Shown here one piece after another: positions 1 through 11,339 of a stretch of 64,000 nt of DNA. Position 1 is the first letter of the stretch; each line of letters opens with the position of its first letter. The translations under genes and the position numbers were made by a program. The notes below the pieces were generated by a model. It saw only the letters and a list, made by a program, of their open reading frames with translations. It was not told where the DNA came from and searched no databases. Location of the stretch: the NCBI RefSeq assembly GCF_050908995.1, contig NC_135132.1, positions 677,001 through 741,000 on the forward strand. The letters are read 5' to 3'. Origin of the DNA: Andrena cerasifolii. Taxonomy: Eukaryota > Arthropoda > Insecta > Hymenoptera > Andrenidae.

Positions 1-1066
1 AAGTTTATGTCCGTATTATTTATTCATATATTCCACCTTGCACGTAAAGTGTTATAAGTTACCTTCCCGGGAACTATTATTAGTACTATCGATAAAACTG
101 CTCTTTATTTTGTTCTTTTTGTTATTAGAGAGTTCAATGGTGTCTCTTTATATGACGTCCATATGTACTATACTCACAATCAGTCCACATGGTTAATTTC
201 TGGCGACCACGTAGGCACAAGAAGAAAGTATCCCTTCCCAAATAGGTGTCTTGTAACAAGAAAGAGAGCGAGTAAGGTGCGCATCGCCTGTAATACAGTT
301 AGTAAAAAAGTATTTGGACGCTTTTTAAAATCGCATAACTTTTTTTACAATTGGTCCAAACGACATGAGTTTTTTCTTGAGAAGCTGATTTCGGGAATTT
401 CGCAATTTTCGACCTTATTCTGCGACCTTTAAGCGTTTATAGCTCAAGGCAACGTTAACCGATTTTGATGAAATTTTAGGCATGTATATAACTTACTTCA
501 ATCTACAATCGGTTTTTTTTTAATCTCCATTACAGGCTCACAAAAGAGTTTAAAAAACTACCTTTACTATTTTTTCTGGTATTCCGATTAATTCCATTTT
601 TTCTTCAAAACTACGAAACACGTCACTTAGCAAACTAATCCTTCTAGCTTCTCAATAAAAACTCGTGTTGTTTGGACTAATTCTACAAAAGTTATGCAAT
701 TTTAAAAAGCGTCCAAATACCTACTACTTCACTAACTGTGTGGTTCTCCTTCGTGCGTATGTGGTCGCCCGGAAGGTATCATGTTCTCTTTTTACACTAG
801 TTTACAGCCATTTTGCGCAGTAGGATGCCACTATTTTTTCTTATGTAAAATGGCCCGCTGATTCCGCAAATAAGGTCCAAAAAATTTTCTATGGATACGT
901 TTTCGAGATATCGACAGGTGAACTTTTTACCTGTCTGTCAAAAAGGTAGTCCCACTTAAATGCGAATATCTCGTGTTGCAAATCTCCGATTCGGTAAAAA
1001 ATGATATCAAATTAAAGATAATTGAATCACCAACAAATGTACCTTACAAAATTTTCAAATCGGTTC
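1..1066. repeat. AT-rich flank with an imperfect foldback at about 200-790
   Basis: No gene is recognisable. A left arm at about 200-390 and a right arm at about 640-790 are inverted copies: both contain GTATTTGGACGCTTTTTAAA and, further out, a CGACCAC...GCACAAGAAG-like stretch. This makes a hairpin of roughly 590 bp, probably a degraded non-autonomous DNA transposon. The small open frames here are AT-rich chance frames. Outside the foldback I see nothing. Confidence 0.55.
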
Positions 1067-1437
1067 AGTAAGGTGAATGTCCCAATTTCTGCTCATGTCC
1101 CTATTTCTGATCATTTCGTATTTTTCTTATTATTATATGCGTTACGTTTCTACTATAGTTGCAACAACATAATTCTAAATTATTTACGCGAGTGTTGCAC
1201 GAGCTTGGGTCAATACATACATCGCTATTTTTCATTTAGAGCATTATATATTTCATTACAATTTACTAATAGTTAAACATCTTGAAATATCTTTCTTAAA
1301 TAGTTTTTGAATTGGTTGATTTATTATTAAAGAATTAATCAATTACTCTGCAAATTTGGATCACAAACAAATTTTTTACACCTTCTTTATGACGAGCTAC
1401 CTCTTAAATGAGCAGAAATTGGGACATTCACCTTACT
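1067..1437. mobile_element. MITE with about 28-bp perfect TIRs and TA ends (Tc1/mariner-like)
   Basis: The left end AGTAAGGTGAATGTCCCAAT (from 1067) is repeated perfectly as the inverse at 1408-1437. The symmetry runs through TTTCTGCTCAT, giving 28-30 bp terminal inverted repeats. If the flanking TA (1069-1070 and 1435-1436) is the target duplication, the element proper starts AGGTGAATGTCCC. It has no coding capacity. The TA target suggests Tc1/mariner mobilisation; this is inference. Confidence 0.8.
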
Positions 1438-3311
1438 TCGGGTGAAACCGACGGAAATATATGAAAAAAGTCATTTTTCTTGACTGAAATTGAGATCGAC
1501 AATTCATTTAATCATCTGGGAAAAATCGAAATCGCAACAATGGACCCAGTTTCTCATTTTTTACGTTGAGTCTGCACTTTTACGAAAAAACCAAGCTGCT
1601 ACTAAAGAAAATCCATGGATAAATACCGAAGCCGAAGACAATTGTGTGAAAACACTGAAATTCCATTTTTTCCCTCGGTTTTTGTGTTTTTTTTCAATTT
1701 TATTGTGTTATTTCAATTTTAATTCATCCTGTTCAATTTTTTCAAGTATTTTGTTAACGTGTGTGTTTTAGAAATAATAAAAATCCACTAAAAATTAAAA
1801 AATAATTCTTTTCTTGTACTACAATTTCAATGGTGTTTTTTCACTTTAAATAAAATCGTGGAGCATTTTTAATAAAATCGTGTAATATAAATTTTGTTTT
1901 ATATATTTCTACTCCTAGTTCATTTTCTGTCGTATGGCTTCCATTTTTTTTCGATCATGCGTAAATATGTCCCTGAAGATCCATTTCTTATTATCTCACT
2001 TGAATTTTTTCTCGGAAAGTCTTAGTGACGTAAGTAAATGACGAATACGGAGAGAGATTCCATCAGAATATGAACGCTATTGAGCGGCGGTATCATGGAT
2101 TTTGAGATGAGACAATGATGGGAGATTATATTTGGTTCCTCATAACAAAAACGAATCTCAGAACGAACAAAGGACAAAATAAAAAAATATATATAAAAAA
2201 TGTATGTTAAACGATTTTATTAAAAATGTAGTAAAAAATAAATTAAAATGCACTAAAAACTAAAAAATAATTATTTTCTTTTACTTCAATTTTGATGGTT
2301 AAAATGGTGTTTGATCACTTTAAATAAAATCGTGGGGCACCATGTGCAACCAGAAGTTGAAGTATTAAAGTGATTCATATCTTCTTTTGAAATATCGTGC
2401 CCCACGATTTTATTTAATGTGATATTAACCATCAAAATTGAAGTACAAGAAAAGAATTATTTTTTAGTGTATTTCAATTTAGTTTTTACTACACTTTTAA
2501 TAAAATCGTTTAACATAAAATGTTTTTTGATATATTTTTTTATTTATTTTCTAGGGCCGGTATTCATAGTCACTACTTATTCTTAAGCAAATGCTTAAGC
2601 ATTCGGCATCCTTTAGTAGCTACTAGGTTAGTTTTAGTTTTACTATTCGTACATACGTGACGGATCATTTCTCGATAAATTGTGTATTTTCGGTAATCGC
2701 GATGCGACTAGCGTCCCGAACGCAGCGGCTTTTTGTCGTTTTCGTAAAAAAACGCGAGTGGCCCACTTCAAATCGTTTGGATTTGTGGTTATGGGTTATA
2801 TTTATTGACGACTGAGTAATTTTTTCACCCGTTCGGGGTTAATTTTTTTTTTAAATATAGTATTGTCATCCAAACTGCGCACGCCTGCAAAGTTTCAAGA
2901 CAATTGGATAGTTGGAAGTGAGTTAAATTTGAGTTGCCAGATTTGAACCATATATACATACAAACAAACAAACAAACATATATAGGATCGAAGCTAAATA
3001 AAATCGTTCAAAAAGAGCCAGAACTATTTCTAAAACACACACATGTACACTAACAAAATAATTAAACAAATGTACAGAATTAATTAAAATTGAAATAACG
3101 CAATAAAATGGAAAAAACACCAAAACCAAGAAAAATGAAATTTTAGTGTTTTCACACAATTGCCTCTAGCTTCTTTATTTATCCATAGATTTTCTTCAGT
3201 AGTAGCTTGTTTTCTTTGTATAAGTGCAGACTCGACGTAAGAAATGAGAAACTCGGCCCATTTTTGCGATTTCGATTTTTACTAGATGATTAAATGAATT
3301 GTCGATTCATG
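1438..3311. repeat. Inverted-repeat structure with 280-bp arms (1494-1776 and 3024-3307)
   Basis: The segment starting GACAATTCATTTAATCATCT at 1499 returns inverted near 3300, and the arms match over about 280 bp, ending at GTGTGTTTTAGAAAT (left) and its complement near 3024. Between the arms is a second, separate hairpin. Short frames read in opposite directions from the two arms encode similar nonsense peptides, as expected for a repeat and not a gene. It is probably a foldback element or two inverted MITE copies. Confidence 0.7.
2197..2527. repeat. Hairpin with about 130-bp arms inside the larger inverted repeat
   Basis: The left arm (about 2203-2340) runs from TGTTAAACGATTTTATTAAA to AAATCGTGGGGCAC. 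The right arm (about 2397-2525) is its inverse, beginning CGTGCCCCACGATTTTATTT. The loop is only about 55 bp. A partial third copy of the arm sequence lies at about 1790-1900, so the unit is repeated locally. Confidence 0.75.
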
Positions 3312-3424
3312 CCGAAAATTTTGCCAAAATGGTTATAAAAATTTAGTGATATGTGTCATATCAAGTACTAAAGGAACATCATTGTCACGATGTAATACGT
3401 GTGTATCCATCACGAACCCATGTA

Positions 3425-4035
3425 CATAGCAGAAGGATGTCTTAAAGATATTTTAAAGACGTCGAGGTCAGGCGTTCAAGACGTCGTAAAGACATACAGT
3501 AAGGTCCAGAAGACGCCTTAAAGACGTCCAAAATTACAATATCCCACGCATTACAGACGTCTGAAAAACGTCAATTGTGCGTCTGTTTTAGGACTGGACG
3601 GCTTTAGAACGTCTTTTGGGCGTTTTTAAACGTCTGTGTGCTATCTGGGTATGGTACGTATGTATTTAAGACGTCTTAAATATTGCTTGGGCACGTCCGA
3701 ATCAAGCGTTTCGAAGGCGTTTCTAAGACGTCTTGGTTAGGTCTGAAAGAAGTCTTTAAAAGATGTTTTCAAAGGGACATTCAGACGCTGATGCATGTCG
3801 CAGTTAAACACTGATGCATGCATCATGATGCAGGTTTCGTGATTCTTGCATCTTGCTCACATGCCTAGCTGATGAGCAAGATGTCAGTTCCGCTTCTGAT
3901 GCTGAAACACGGAAACCGATCTACAGACGTAGCAACATGCATCATGAAACCTGCATCATGATGCATGCATCAGTGTTTCACTGCAACATGCATCAGCGTC
4001 TGGATGTGCCTTTAAGACGTTTTCCAGACGTTTAT
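3425..4035. repeat. AAGACGTC-rich repeat cluster
   Basis: Variants of AAGACGTCTT or GACGTC recur every few tens of bases from 3425 to 3780 and again at 4008-4035, on both strands because the motif is palindromic. A second cluster lies at 11340-11730. The arrangement looks like the subterminal motif array of a DNA transposon, but no transposase is present. It encloses the hairpin at 3782-4002. Confidence 0.6.
3782..4002. repeat. Hairpin with about 61-bp arms rich in GCATGATGCA
   Basis: The left arm 3782-3842 (CAGACGCTGATGCATGTCGC...) is the inverse of the right arm 3941-4002, with a loop of about 98 bp. The arms themselves contain nested palindromes (TGATGCATGCATCATGATGC). It probably forms the core of the element whose flanks carry the AAGACGTC motifs. 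Confidence 0.75.
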
Positions 4036-4274
4036 CGGTACTGGTTTGATTTAATATTAAAAGGAAGTAAATGGTTTTCAAAATAACATCAAACTCTACA
4101 ACAATTAATTTCATTTATATAATTCCAATTAGTTTTATTTGTATTATTATTATTATTATATATGCAATCTGTATAAAACCTGTTTGCAAACATTCGTTCA
4201 AAAACCTTTAAACAAATGCCTCTGTGGGATCAGGAACCCCCATAGCATAAGGGGGGACACGGAATAACGAAGAC

Positions 4275-4372
4275 CGGGGGAAGTCGGCGGTAGTTGAGGT
4301 GATTAAGGCGGCTGGCCAGCGCGCAAATCTGGAGATCGCGAGTTTGAGTCCAGTCCGGAGGCTTCCCTTTTT
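4275..4372 (+). mobile_element. tRNA-derived SINE head
   Basis: The stretch GAGGTGATTAAGGCGGCTGG resembles the D-arm and A box of a Ser/Leu-type tRNA, and GCGAGTTTGAGTCCAGTC resembles the T-arm and B box, followed by GGAGGCTTCCCTTTTTTCC. The acceptor stem does not pair, so it is not a working tRNA gene. A second member of the same family lies inverted at 63087-63180 and shares the whole tRNA-like core and the GAGGCTTCCCTTTTTTCC tail. Confidence 0.6.
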
Positions 4373-4696
4373 TCCGTGATCCTCGACACCTTTATGTTTT
4401 GGTTTTCCATTGATTATGAGAGCAAATGTTCATAAACATTTGTATGTACATAAGTAGATCTGGATCACTGAGCTCTAAACAAACCTGGAAAGTAAACAGA
4501 GCAATGGCGGCCAATCCTGGAAAGAGGGAAGATAACCGGTGAACCTATCTCTGTCTTAAAACAGGCTATGGATGTATAGTGCATGTGAGCGAAGTTACCC
4601 GCGCACAACATGCATACATGACACACATAGTACTTAGAAGAGTAGGGCATTATTTAAATAAGAAATTATTTAAATGACGTATCAAAAAAAGAGATA

Positions 4697-6284
4697 AGAC
4701 TAACCCGAGTCAATTTTTAATCGAAGCATCCATGATTGAAGTAGTTCAATCATGGGGATTCAATCGTCGGCTATGATTGAACTACTTCAATCATGGGGAT
4801 TCAATCGTCGGCCATAATTGAACTACTTCAATCATGGGGATTCAATCGTCGGCCATGATTGAACTACTTCAATCATGGGGATTCAATCGTCGGCCATGAT
4901 TGAACTACTTTCAATCATGGGTATTCAATCATGATTGAATGAACAGTGTTCTCGTATTTAATCGTATTTTAGTCGATTGAAGCTCGATAACCTTGGCGAG
5001 CTTCGAGACTCGCGAGAGCCTTTGGTCAATGCCGCGCGAGGCCCGAGCCGAGCGACATTGTATCGTTCACTCGTCTAAACTGGCGCCTAGAGTTGCTCGG
5101 CGATGTGTCATCGATTATACGGAAAGTGAATTTCTTTATTTTTCTTCGAATCAATATGAAAGTGACACGAATGGATTCCTGGCGTTCTCCCGATTAGGGT
5201 CAGAAAATAATTTAAATCGGACTATTCTTAACAAAACGGGTTTTCAATCCAATTCAAGCTCCCGACTTTAAACATCTGAAAAAAATACTACCATATTGGC
5301 TGAAGTGTTTTCTATAAAATAAGTCTATCTGTTGTTGGTAATTTGTATATAAAACGTTAAAAATAGCGGTGCGTCCCGTTACTGGTAAGCGAGCCGCGCG
5401 CTCCGCTATTAAGGCACGGTTATAAACATGTGTAATGTGCGCTGCAGAACATTCTTGAAAGGGTCGATTTTAATGTGTAGACTGTGGACGCGTAACGAGG
5501 GACCTCGTGCAACATGAAGTCGCGGACGCGAATGCTTGCGTGCATCGTCGAAACCAGCGGAAAGAATACAGTCTTCTGATTGTTGAAAAACCTTTGGGCT
5601 CGGATTATTAGGAAAGACCCATACACCCCACCGGTTTGCTGTCTTGCTGCGAGCGAGGACCTTCGGGCCCCAGTAGACCGCCCGTTGACAGCTGAGAGCA
5701 ATAAAACCGACGGGCCACGTAAAATGTTCATGTTTTTGATAAGTGCTGATGAAAGTATTACCAATCGATTTCTCATGTCTTCCCGATGAAAATGGCCCCC
5801 AAAATGATATAATTCGGACCATAATTAAGGATACTACGTGAGAAATTTATTTGCAGAATTGAAAGCTCGTTTCGTTAAAATAGTCCGATTTAAATTATTT
5901 TCTGACCAATTAATCGGCTGAACGCCAGGAATCCATTAGTGTCACTTTCATATTGATACGATGAAAAATAAGGAAATTCCCTTTCCGTATAATTGATGAC
6001 ACATCGCCGAGCAACTCCAGGCGCCAGTTTAGATGGGTGAATGATACAATGTCGCTCGGCTCGGGCCTCGCGCGGCATCGATCAAAGACTCTCGCGAGTC
6101 TCAAGGTTCGCCAAGGTTAGTCGAGCTTCAATCGACTAAAATATGATTGAATCCGAGAACACTGTTCATTCAATCATGATTAAATCCCCATGATTGAAGG
6201 TAGTTCAATCATGGCCGACGATTGAATCCCCATGATTTCGATCATGAGCGCTTCGATTATAAATTGCCTCGAGTTAGTCTTATT
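4697..6284. mobile_element. Foldback element, about 1.6 kb, with about 400-500-bp arms
   Basis: The left arm (about 4697-5240) and right arm (about 5865-6284) are inverted copies; both read through CTGGCGCCT and TATGAAAGTGACAC, so mirror-image frames give similar peptides from the two arms. Faint symmetry (CGGTGAACCTATC) extends to about 4515 and 6420. The core at 5240-5865 contains CATAATTAAGGATACTACGT. A related sequence lies at 63437-63860. No transposase is visible. Overlapping frames at 5409-5822 have no recognisable domain and I do not call them as genes. Confidence 0.75.
4731..4945. repeat. 41-bp tandem repeat, five copies, each internally palindromic
   Basis: Copies start at 4731, 4772, 4813, 4854 and 4895. 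Each contains CATGATTGAA and its inverse TTCAATCATG separated by a few bases, followed by GGGATTCAATCGTCGGC. The array sits at the tip of the left arm of the foldback; the right arm has only about one copy and remnants (6170-6250). Confidence 0.85.
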
Positions 6285-6680
6285 CATGAGTCTCGAATAG
6301 AATTTTCGTCTTTTAGTCGAACTCAATTTTTTATTTGAAATAATTTTTTGCCCATCTCTGGTACTGAGTGAGGGGGATAATAGGAAGAAGGATAGGTTCA
6401 CCGCTTATCTTCTATTTCCCTCGGACCGCTGTCGTGTGGAGAAGAAAAAGCGGGAGAGGAGAGCGCGGGGAGGGGAAAGAGGAGTAGATGGAATGAAAAA
6501 ATGAGTATGGATAAGAAATTTTGTAAACCAAGTCCATTTCGAGGCTGCAAAGGCTTTAATTAATAAATACTTACTTACTAGTTTATCTACAATTTGCATC
6601 AGAAGATTACCTATTTTTTCGGGCCGTCACAGTAGTTTACCCCCTTAAGAAGTGAGAAATCTTCGACTTCCGCATTTCTT

Positions 6681-6683
<3 letters not shown>
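6285..6683. other. No gene seen; flank between foldback and LINE-1 copy
   Basis: The sequence is moderately AT-rich with one short purine-rich patch near 6440-6490. I see no coding or repeat signature apart from the faint outer symmetry with 4515-4560 noted for the foldback. Confidence 0.4.

Positions 6684-6733
<50 letters not shown>
6684..6733. repeat. (CT)n microsatellite
   Basis: About 25 uninterrupted CT units. On the minus strand this is (GA)n and is read in the frame of the LINE as Arg-Glu repeats directly after the sequence WVKHVRERE, so it probably expanded from within the LINE coding sequence. Confidence 0.95.
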
Positions 6734-6735
<2 letters not shown>

Positions 6736-6759
6736 GTGCTTCACCCATTTCCCACTACT

Positions 6760-9338
6760 CTGAAATCTCACACCCAGGTATACAAATTCCTTGACTGTCT
6801 CAATCTGCTTTCCTCTCCATTTCCATTCCCATTTTCTTTCTCTCCCCCTTTCTTAAACTTTGGACTTCTCAGCGTTCAAGGTCAGCATCTTTCTGTCCAG
6901 ATACTTTTCCAATCTCCTCATTAAAAGCTCCAATTCCTCCTACCTTTTCCCTACCATCACAATATCATCGCCGTACGCCAGAGAACAAAATTTCCTTCTG
7001 TCCACCACCATTCTCCCGCTCTGCTCCATAAACAGCTCGTCCTCTATGTCTGCTATACAAGTTATAAATAGCGTTGGGCTGAGCACGCATCCTTGTCGCC
7101 CCCCCTCACTCGTCCAGAATTTCTCCGTTACCTTCTCTCCCCCCCCTTACTATGTTGCTTATTTCTACATAAACAATTTAACCTATTCTATTAACCCTTT
7201 TCGTATCCCTCTTCTGGCCATCATTTTCCATAATATCCCCCTGTTGACTTTGTTGAACACCGCCTTCAGGTCCACGAAGAATGCCGCGACCTTATCACCT
7301 TTACTTTCCAGCTCCCGTTCTATAACGTGCTGCAGAACGTATACGTTATCAATCGTACTTCTACCTTTCCTAAATCCCGCCTGCGTTTCCGGTAAAGCTT
7401 CTTCCTCCTCTAATCTGTCGTTTAAGACTCGTATATTCTGTACGCTGTATTTAACAGGGATATACCCCTGAAATTAGCCGTGTTTCCGGTGTCTCCCTTC
7501 TTGTGTAAGGGGACGATTATCCCTTTCTTCCATTGTCTCGGGAACTCTTCTCCCCTCCAGACCCGTCACATCAGTTCCATTAGTCTTTTTCTCGTCTTAC
7601 CCTCACACGCTTTCCACGCTTCCCCGGGTATTCCATCTATCCTCGTTGCCTTCTTTGCCTTTAATCTTCTTATCTGTTCCTCTATTTCCTCTTATTTTAT
7701 CTCCTCCTCAGCTTCTTCTGTTATATGCTCTCTTCCTTCTCTCTCCACGTTTACCCCCGCTCCTCCCAGCATATCCGTGAAGTGCACTTTCCATTCTTCT
7801 CTACTTATATTCCTTCCTACCTCCTGTCTCTTTTTCCGCCTGTTGTTGTTAATATACCGCCACAATTGTGCTTCTGTCCTTACATTCCTTATTTCTACTA
7901 TCATCTCCTCGCTCTTCTCTCTCTTTTCTTTGCACGTCCTCTTGAAACTCTTCTTCATTTCCAGAAATCCTTTTCTCGCTATTCTTCCCTTCCGCCATCT
8001 CCGATAACTTCTTCTCATTTTCCTCTTCTCTGACCGGCATTGTTTGTCCCACTACTCATGTTTTTCTAATCCCTTCTCTTTCCATACAATTTCCTTCGTG
8101 TCCAAACGCCCTCTCACTTTATCCTCCAGTTCTTTCAATGCGTCCTGTATTTCTTCCTTATCATATTTTATCTCTCCTGTCTCTTTAAATCTCTGTATAC
8201 TGTCTTCCTCCCATTTAATCAGCTTCTGTTTCTTCCTCTCTTCCCTGCTCCTCCTTCTTATCAGACCCCCCTTCAGTAGAGACACAGCGGTTGGTGGTCC
8301 GACTCTGTTCTGTCCCCCTCTTCAAATCTGTCCACCTCCCCCACATTCTCGGTACTTAGAATAGCATAATCTATAACAGTCGCGCCCTGAGCTCCGACGT
8401 ACGTAAATTCTCCTTCCTCATCCCCCACTACATTGCCGTTGGTCACATGCCATCCTCTGTCTTCCACCAGCCTCAACAAGCAGCCCCCCTCCCCCATTTT
8501 TAACCTCATCCTTCGATCTTCTTTCCTTATACCAGCGCTGTCCAACGTAGGGGCCCCTCACGCGCCTGCTTCCCTTTCCAATCTTTCTTTCCCGCAGCGT
8601 CCCTTTCGTTGTCAAGGAAACCGCGCGACGCTACGAACGCTGCCATGACGGGCTAGCCGGGCTAGCGGCTGGTCTGTCATGGTCGCCTCTTTAGTGTCGC
8701 GCGGTATCCCTGACAACGCGAACGAGAGTGGGAGAACCAAGCTCCTGCGGGAGTGACCTTGGACAGCGCTGCCTTATACTTTTCCAGTTCCTCCTCCATT
8801 GTTTCTTGGACATACATGTAACCTTCAATCCCTATCCGCGCATTAAAGTCCCCTCCTATGACTAACTTTCCTCCCTCTTCTTCTCTTATTACATTTTTAA
8901 TCTTCCTTGCCGTTTCCCCATATTTTCATTGTTGTATACCGTCTATACTCTCCACTTCTCTGCGTCAACGTCTAGCATCCTTCCCACTGCACCCTCTACG
9001 TCTTCTAACTCTTCTTCGCCCTTGTATTCCTCTCTTACCCCTGTTAGAATCTCTCCTTTAGCCCTCCCTCTGTTCCATTCTCTCTCCGCGTCTTGATGTT
9101 TCCATATGTATATCTTTGGCAACCGTTCCTTATACTTCTCCCAGCTTTCTTTTTCCATCCACGTTTCCACCAATCCCATAAAGTAAAAATCGCTCACATA
9201 CGCCCAGAAGTCCTTGTCTTTTCCTTTCACCCTCGCCACATTCCAAAACAGCATTTTCCTGTCTCCCCTACTTTTGCCGTCTGTCCTCATTTCCCCCTGT
9301 TTCTCTGGCTGGCTGTCTCTAAAAAATTCTGTTGACAA
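6760..9338 (-). pseudogene. LINE ORF2 (AP endonuclease and reverse transcriptase), decayed
   Basis: The start near 9338 gives MSTEFFRDSQP followed by LFWNVARV and LVETWMEK, the N-terminal motifs of AP-like endonucleases. GDFNARI is encoded at about 8836-8856. ATVIDYAI and ESDHQPL (8273-8545) are the C-terminal endonuclease motifs. The reverse transcriptase is broken by frameshifts: FVDLKAVFNKV (about 7245-7285) is motif A with a changed second Asp, and AYGDDI (about 6950-6970) is the catalytic motif in place of YADD. It ends at KEFVYLGVRF near 6770. Long frames on the opposite strand (6860-10585) are antisense artefacts of purine bias. The hAT MITE at 8533-8771 interrupts it. Confidence 0.8.
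8533..8771. mobile_element. hAT-type MITE with 8-bp target duplication
   Basis: The ends are CAGCGCTGTCCAA and its perfect inverse TTGGACAGCGCTG. The element is flanked by identical CCTTATAC on both sides (8525-8532 and 8772-8779), the 8-bp duplication expected of hAT transposition. Removing it rejoins the LINE ORF2 sequence. The interior has its own inverted symmetry (CGTTGTCA...CCGCGCGACGCTA). Length is 239 bp and it is GC-rich relative to its surroundings. A related half-element lies at about 62790-62970. Confidence 0.95.
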
Positions 9339-10317
9339 TCCCTCATCTTCCCCTCCCGTATCTTCCAGTCAACCCATTCACCATTTACTCCAATTTTTTG
9401 GTACTCGGCTTTTGCCACTCTTCCCTTTTTCCTTTCGTCTGCTGCCGGCCGATTCTCCGTTGAGTTTCCCTTTCCCCCCATGTCAGATCCTGTTCTATAA
9501 AAATATCCGTTCCTTTCAGTTTGCATTTGCTCTTCAGGCCCTGCAGCTTCTCCTCCCAGCTGCTACATCTCGCTACCACAAGCTTTCGACCTTCCCTTCC
9601 ACTTTCTTTTACCCAGTCAATCTTGCATTGTAACTCCAGTTTTTCTGAGAATAGTCTCTCGATCCCTTCCTTCCCTCTTATTCCTCCTCTTTCTAAACCC
9701 CTAATCGTTATGTTCTTCCTGCTTTCTCTTCTCTCTTGCAACTCTATACGTCTTTTTATTTTCACCACTTTCTCCTTTTCTTTTCTTGTCCCCGCTCCCA
9801 TTCGTCTCTCGACCTTGCTACTCAGCTCCTCCATCCACTGTCTCAGTTCTCCCTCCCGCCGCGTTTCTCTCTCCCCCTCTCTTTCCTTTTGTCCCAGATT
9901 CTTTTCTATCTTCTCCATCTTCTTCTCTAGACCACTTCTCTCTTTCTTCCATTCTTCGTCCTTGTGCTCTATTAGTTTCCTTATTTCCCTTATCTCTTCC
10001 TTTGCTTCCTCTTTCGCTTTTCTCACCTCTTCCTTGCTGCTTTTAATCTCCGCCATGAGCATACCTAACATATCCATTACCTCTCCCATACTCTTTTCAC
10101 CCTTCCCTCCTGATTCTGTTACCTTTTCCGCCTTCTGTCTCCCCACTCCCTTACTCTGCCCTGCCTTCCCTTCCCTATCTTCATGGACAAACTTGTCCAA
10201 AACTCCTCGCCCTTCTCTTTTATGCCTCTCGGCGTTTGTTGGCCTACCTACTTTCGCCTTGTCCGACTCCCTCCGCCTTTCGATTTTTTCCATTCCGCTA
10301 CCTATTTTACCTACCAT
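9287..10317 (-). pseudogene. LINE ORF1 protein, frameshifted near the C terminus
   Basis: A continuous frame of 310 codons begins at 10317. Residues 1-90 are basic and low-complexity; residues about 85-180 form a heptad-like, Lys/Glu-rich coiled coil. Then comes a region with NITIRGLERGG, LVVARCSSWEEKLQGL and DIFIEQDLTWGERETQRRI, which resembles the RRM plus C-terminal domain of L1-type ORF1 nucleic-acid chaperones. The likely true C terminus (KIGVNGEWVDWKIREG) is in another frame ending at 9287, so a frameshift lies near 9440. It would bind element RNA in the RNP. The function is inferred from family resemblance. Confidence 0.65.
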
Positions 10318-10590
10318 TGCTACCTTTACTCCAACCCTTTCCTACTTTACCGGCCTGTCGCGTGCCCTCCACTGTTCTAACCAGCAAATCTCCCTTTTCT
10401 TTTATTTCCTTATTTCAGTATATCTCCTAATTTCTATACGTTCTCTGATGTCTTCATTTATTCCTTCCTATCCACTCTTCCCCCTTCCACTTCCCTTCTT
10501 CGTCTCCTATCCCTGTATTCGCCTATCTTATCCTTTACCTATTACACTTACTCACATACAACACTCACGCATTCACCGCCACTAACCAAG

Positions 10591-11339
10591 TCCTTGTAGA
10601 GAAACTAATCAGCCGATTAAATTGCGGTTTAGTACTTGATTTTGGCATATTGTAAAGCATTACAAACCATTATAAAAATTAAGAAAATATATAGATATGT
10701 CACGAGATGGCTCCGAACTGATGGTCTTTCTTTAACGGTACCTCCTAATTCAAATTTGGATTGGCAAAAATAAAAAAACAAAAGTTGTCTATTAAGTCTA
10801 ATGTTATGCCTAATCATTAACAGACCCGTTATTTAATACTTTGAAAATTCGCTGAATAACAGCGTATTGAAGAAAAGGATGCCGAGTTTCGCAATGATTC
10901 GTCTGTAAATCCCATAAAAAAAGGAATTTTCAAAAAGTGGTCCGTTAGTGCTTAGAGAATGTAGCAACAAAGATATCTGCAAAATTGGTCACAATTGCAT
11001 CAATACAGGTTGAGAAATCATGTAACACTGTTTTGAAAAGTATCGTTTGGTGCGCAGACATTCGAGCATGCGTTCGGCTCTGTATCTCCAAAACTAAGCT
11101 GTATTTATATTTCAAACCTTTTGCATGTCATTCTAGAGATTTCAAACTAACATGTAGGTGAAAAAAATACGATTTTTCGACCGTTTTACAGTATTCTAAC
11201 CCCTTAATAGGCACTCCAACCCCTTCGAGGGTCGAAAGCCATAAAATTCGGTGAGGCACTGCGGGGGGTTGTCCTCGCCATGGGGTACGAGGCGGCATCT
11301 CTTTGACGGTCGTCGCTGGAGAATCACTCCGTATATAAA
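10591..11339. other. No gene seen
   Basis: AT-rich sequence with short chance frames. I find no inverted ends, domain or splice structure. A GC-richer patch at 11210-11330 starts abruptly after CCCCTTAATAGG and could be the end of an unrecognised repeat. Confidence 0.4.

Larger units (their letters stand above)
6684..10590 (-). mobile_element. Non-LTR retrotransposon (LINE-1 copy), 3'-truncated
   Basis: An APE-type LINE read on the minus strand: 5' UTR near 10590-10318, ORF1 (10317-9287), then ORF2 with endonuclease and reverse transcriptase. The sense strand is strongly purine-rich. The element stops in the reverse-transcriptase thumb region at the (GA)n tract. Two other LINEs in the window (29.7 and 44 kb) show the same order of domains. 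The clade cannot be settled by eye; there is no RNase H domain in the better preserved copy. Confidence 0.85.

Noticed and set aside
4731..4945. Regular repeat array that might suggest CRISPR
   Set aside because: Units are directly adjacent without spacers, lie in a eukaryotic foldback element and have no cas genes.
5409..5822. Overlapping frames of 137 and 118 codons
   Set aside because: They lie in the core of a foldback element, overlap in different frames and show no domain or conservation in the related copy at 63437.
6860..10585. Long plus-strand frames (for example 9521-10585) rich in Ser, Pro, Phe and Leu
   Set aside because: They are antisense to the purine-rich LINE-1 copy; the opposite strand carries real LINE motifs.
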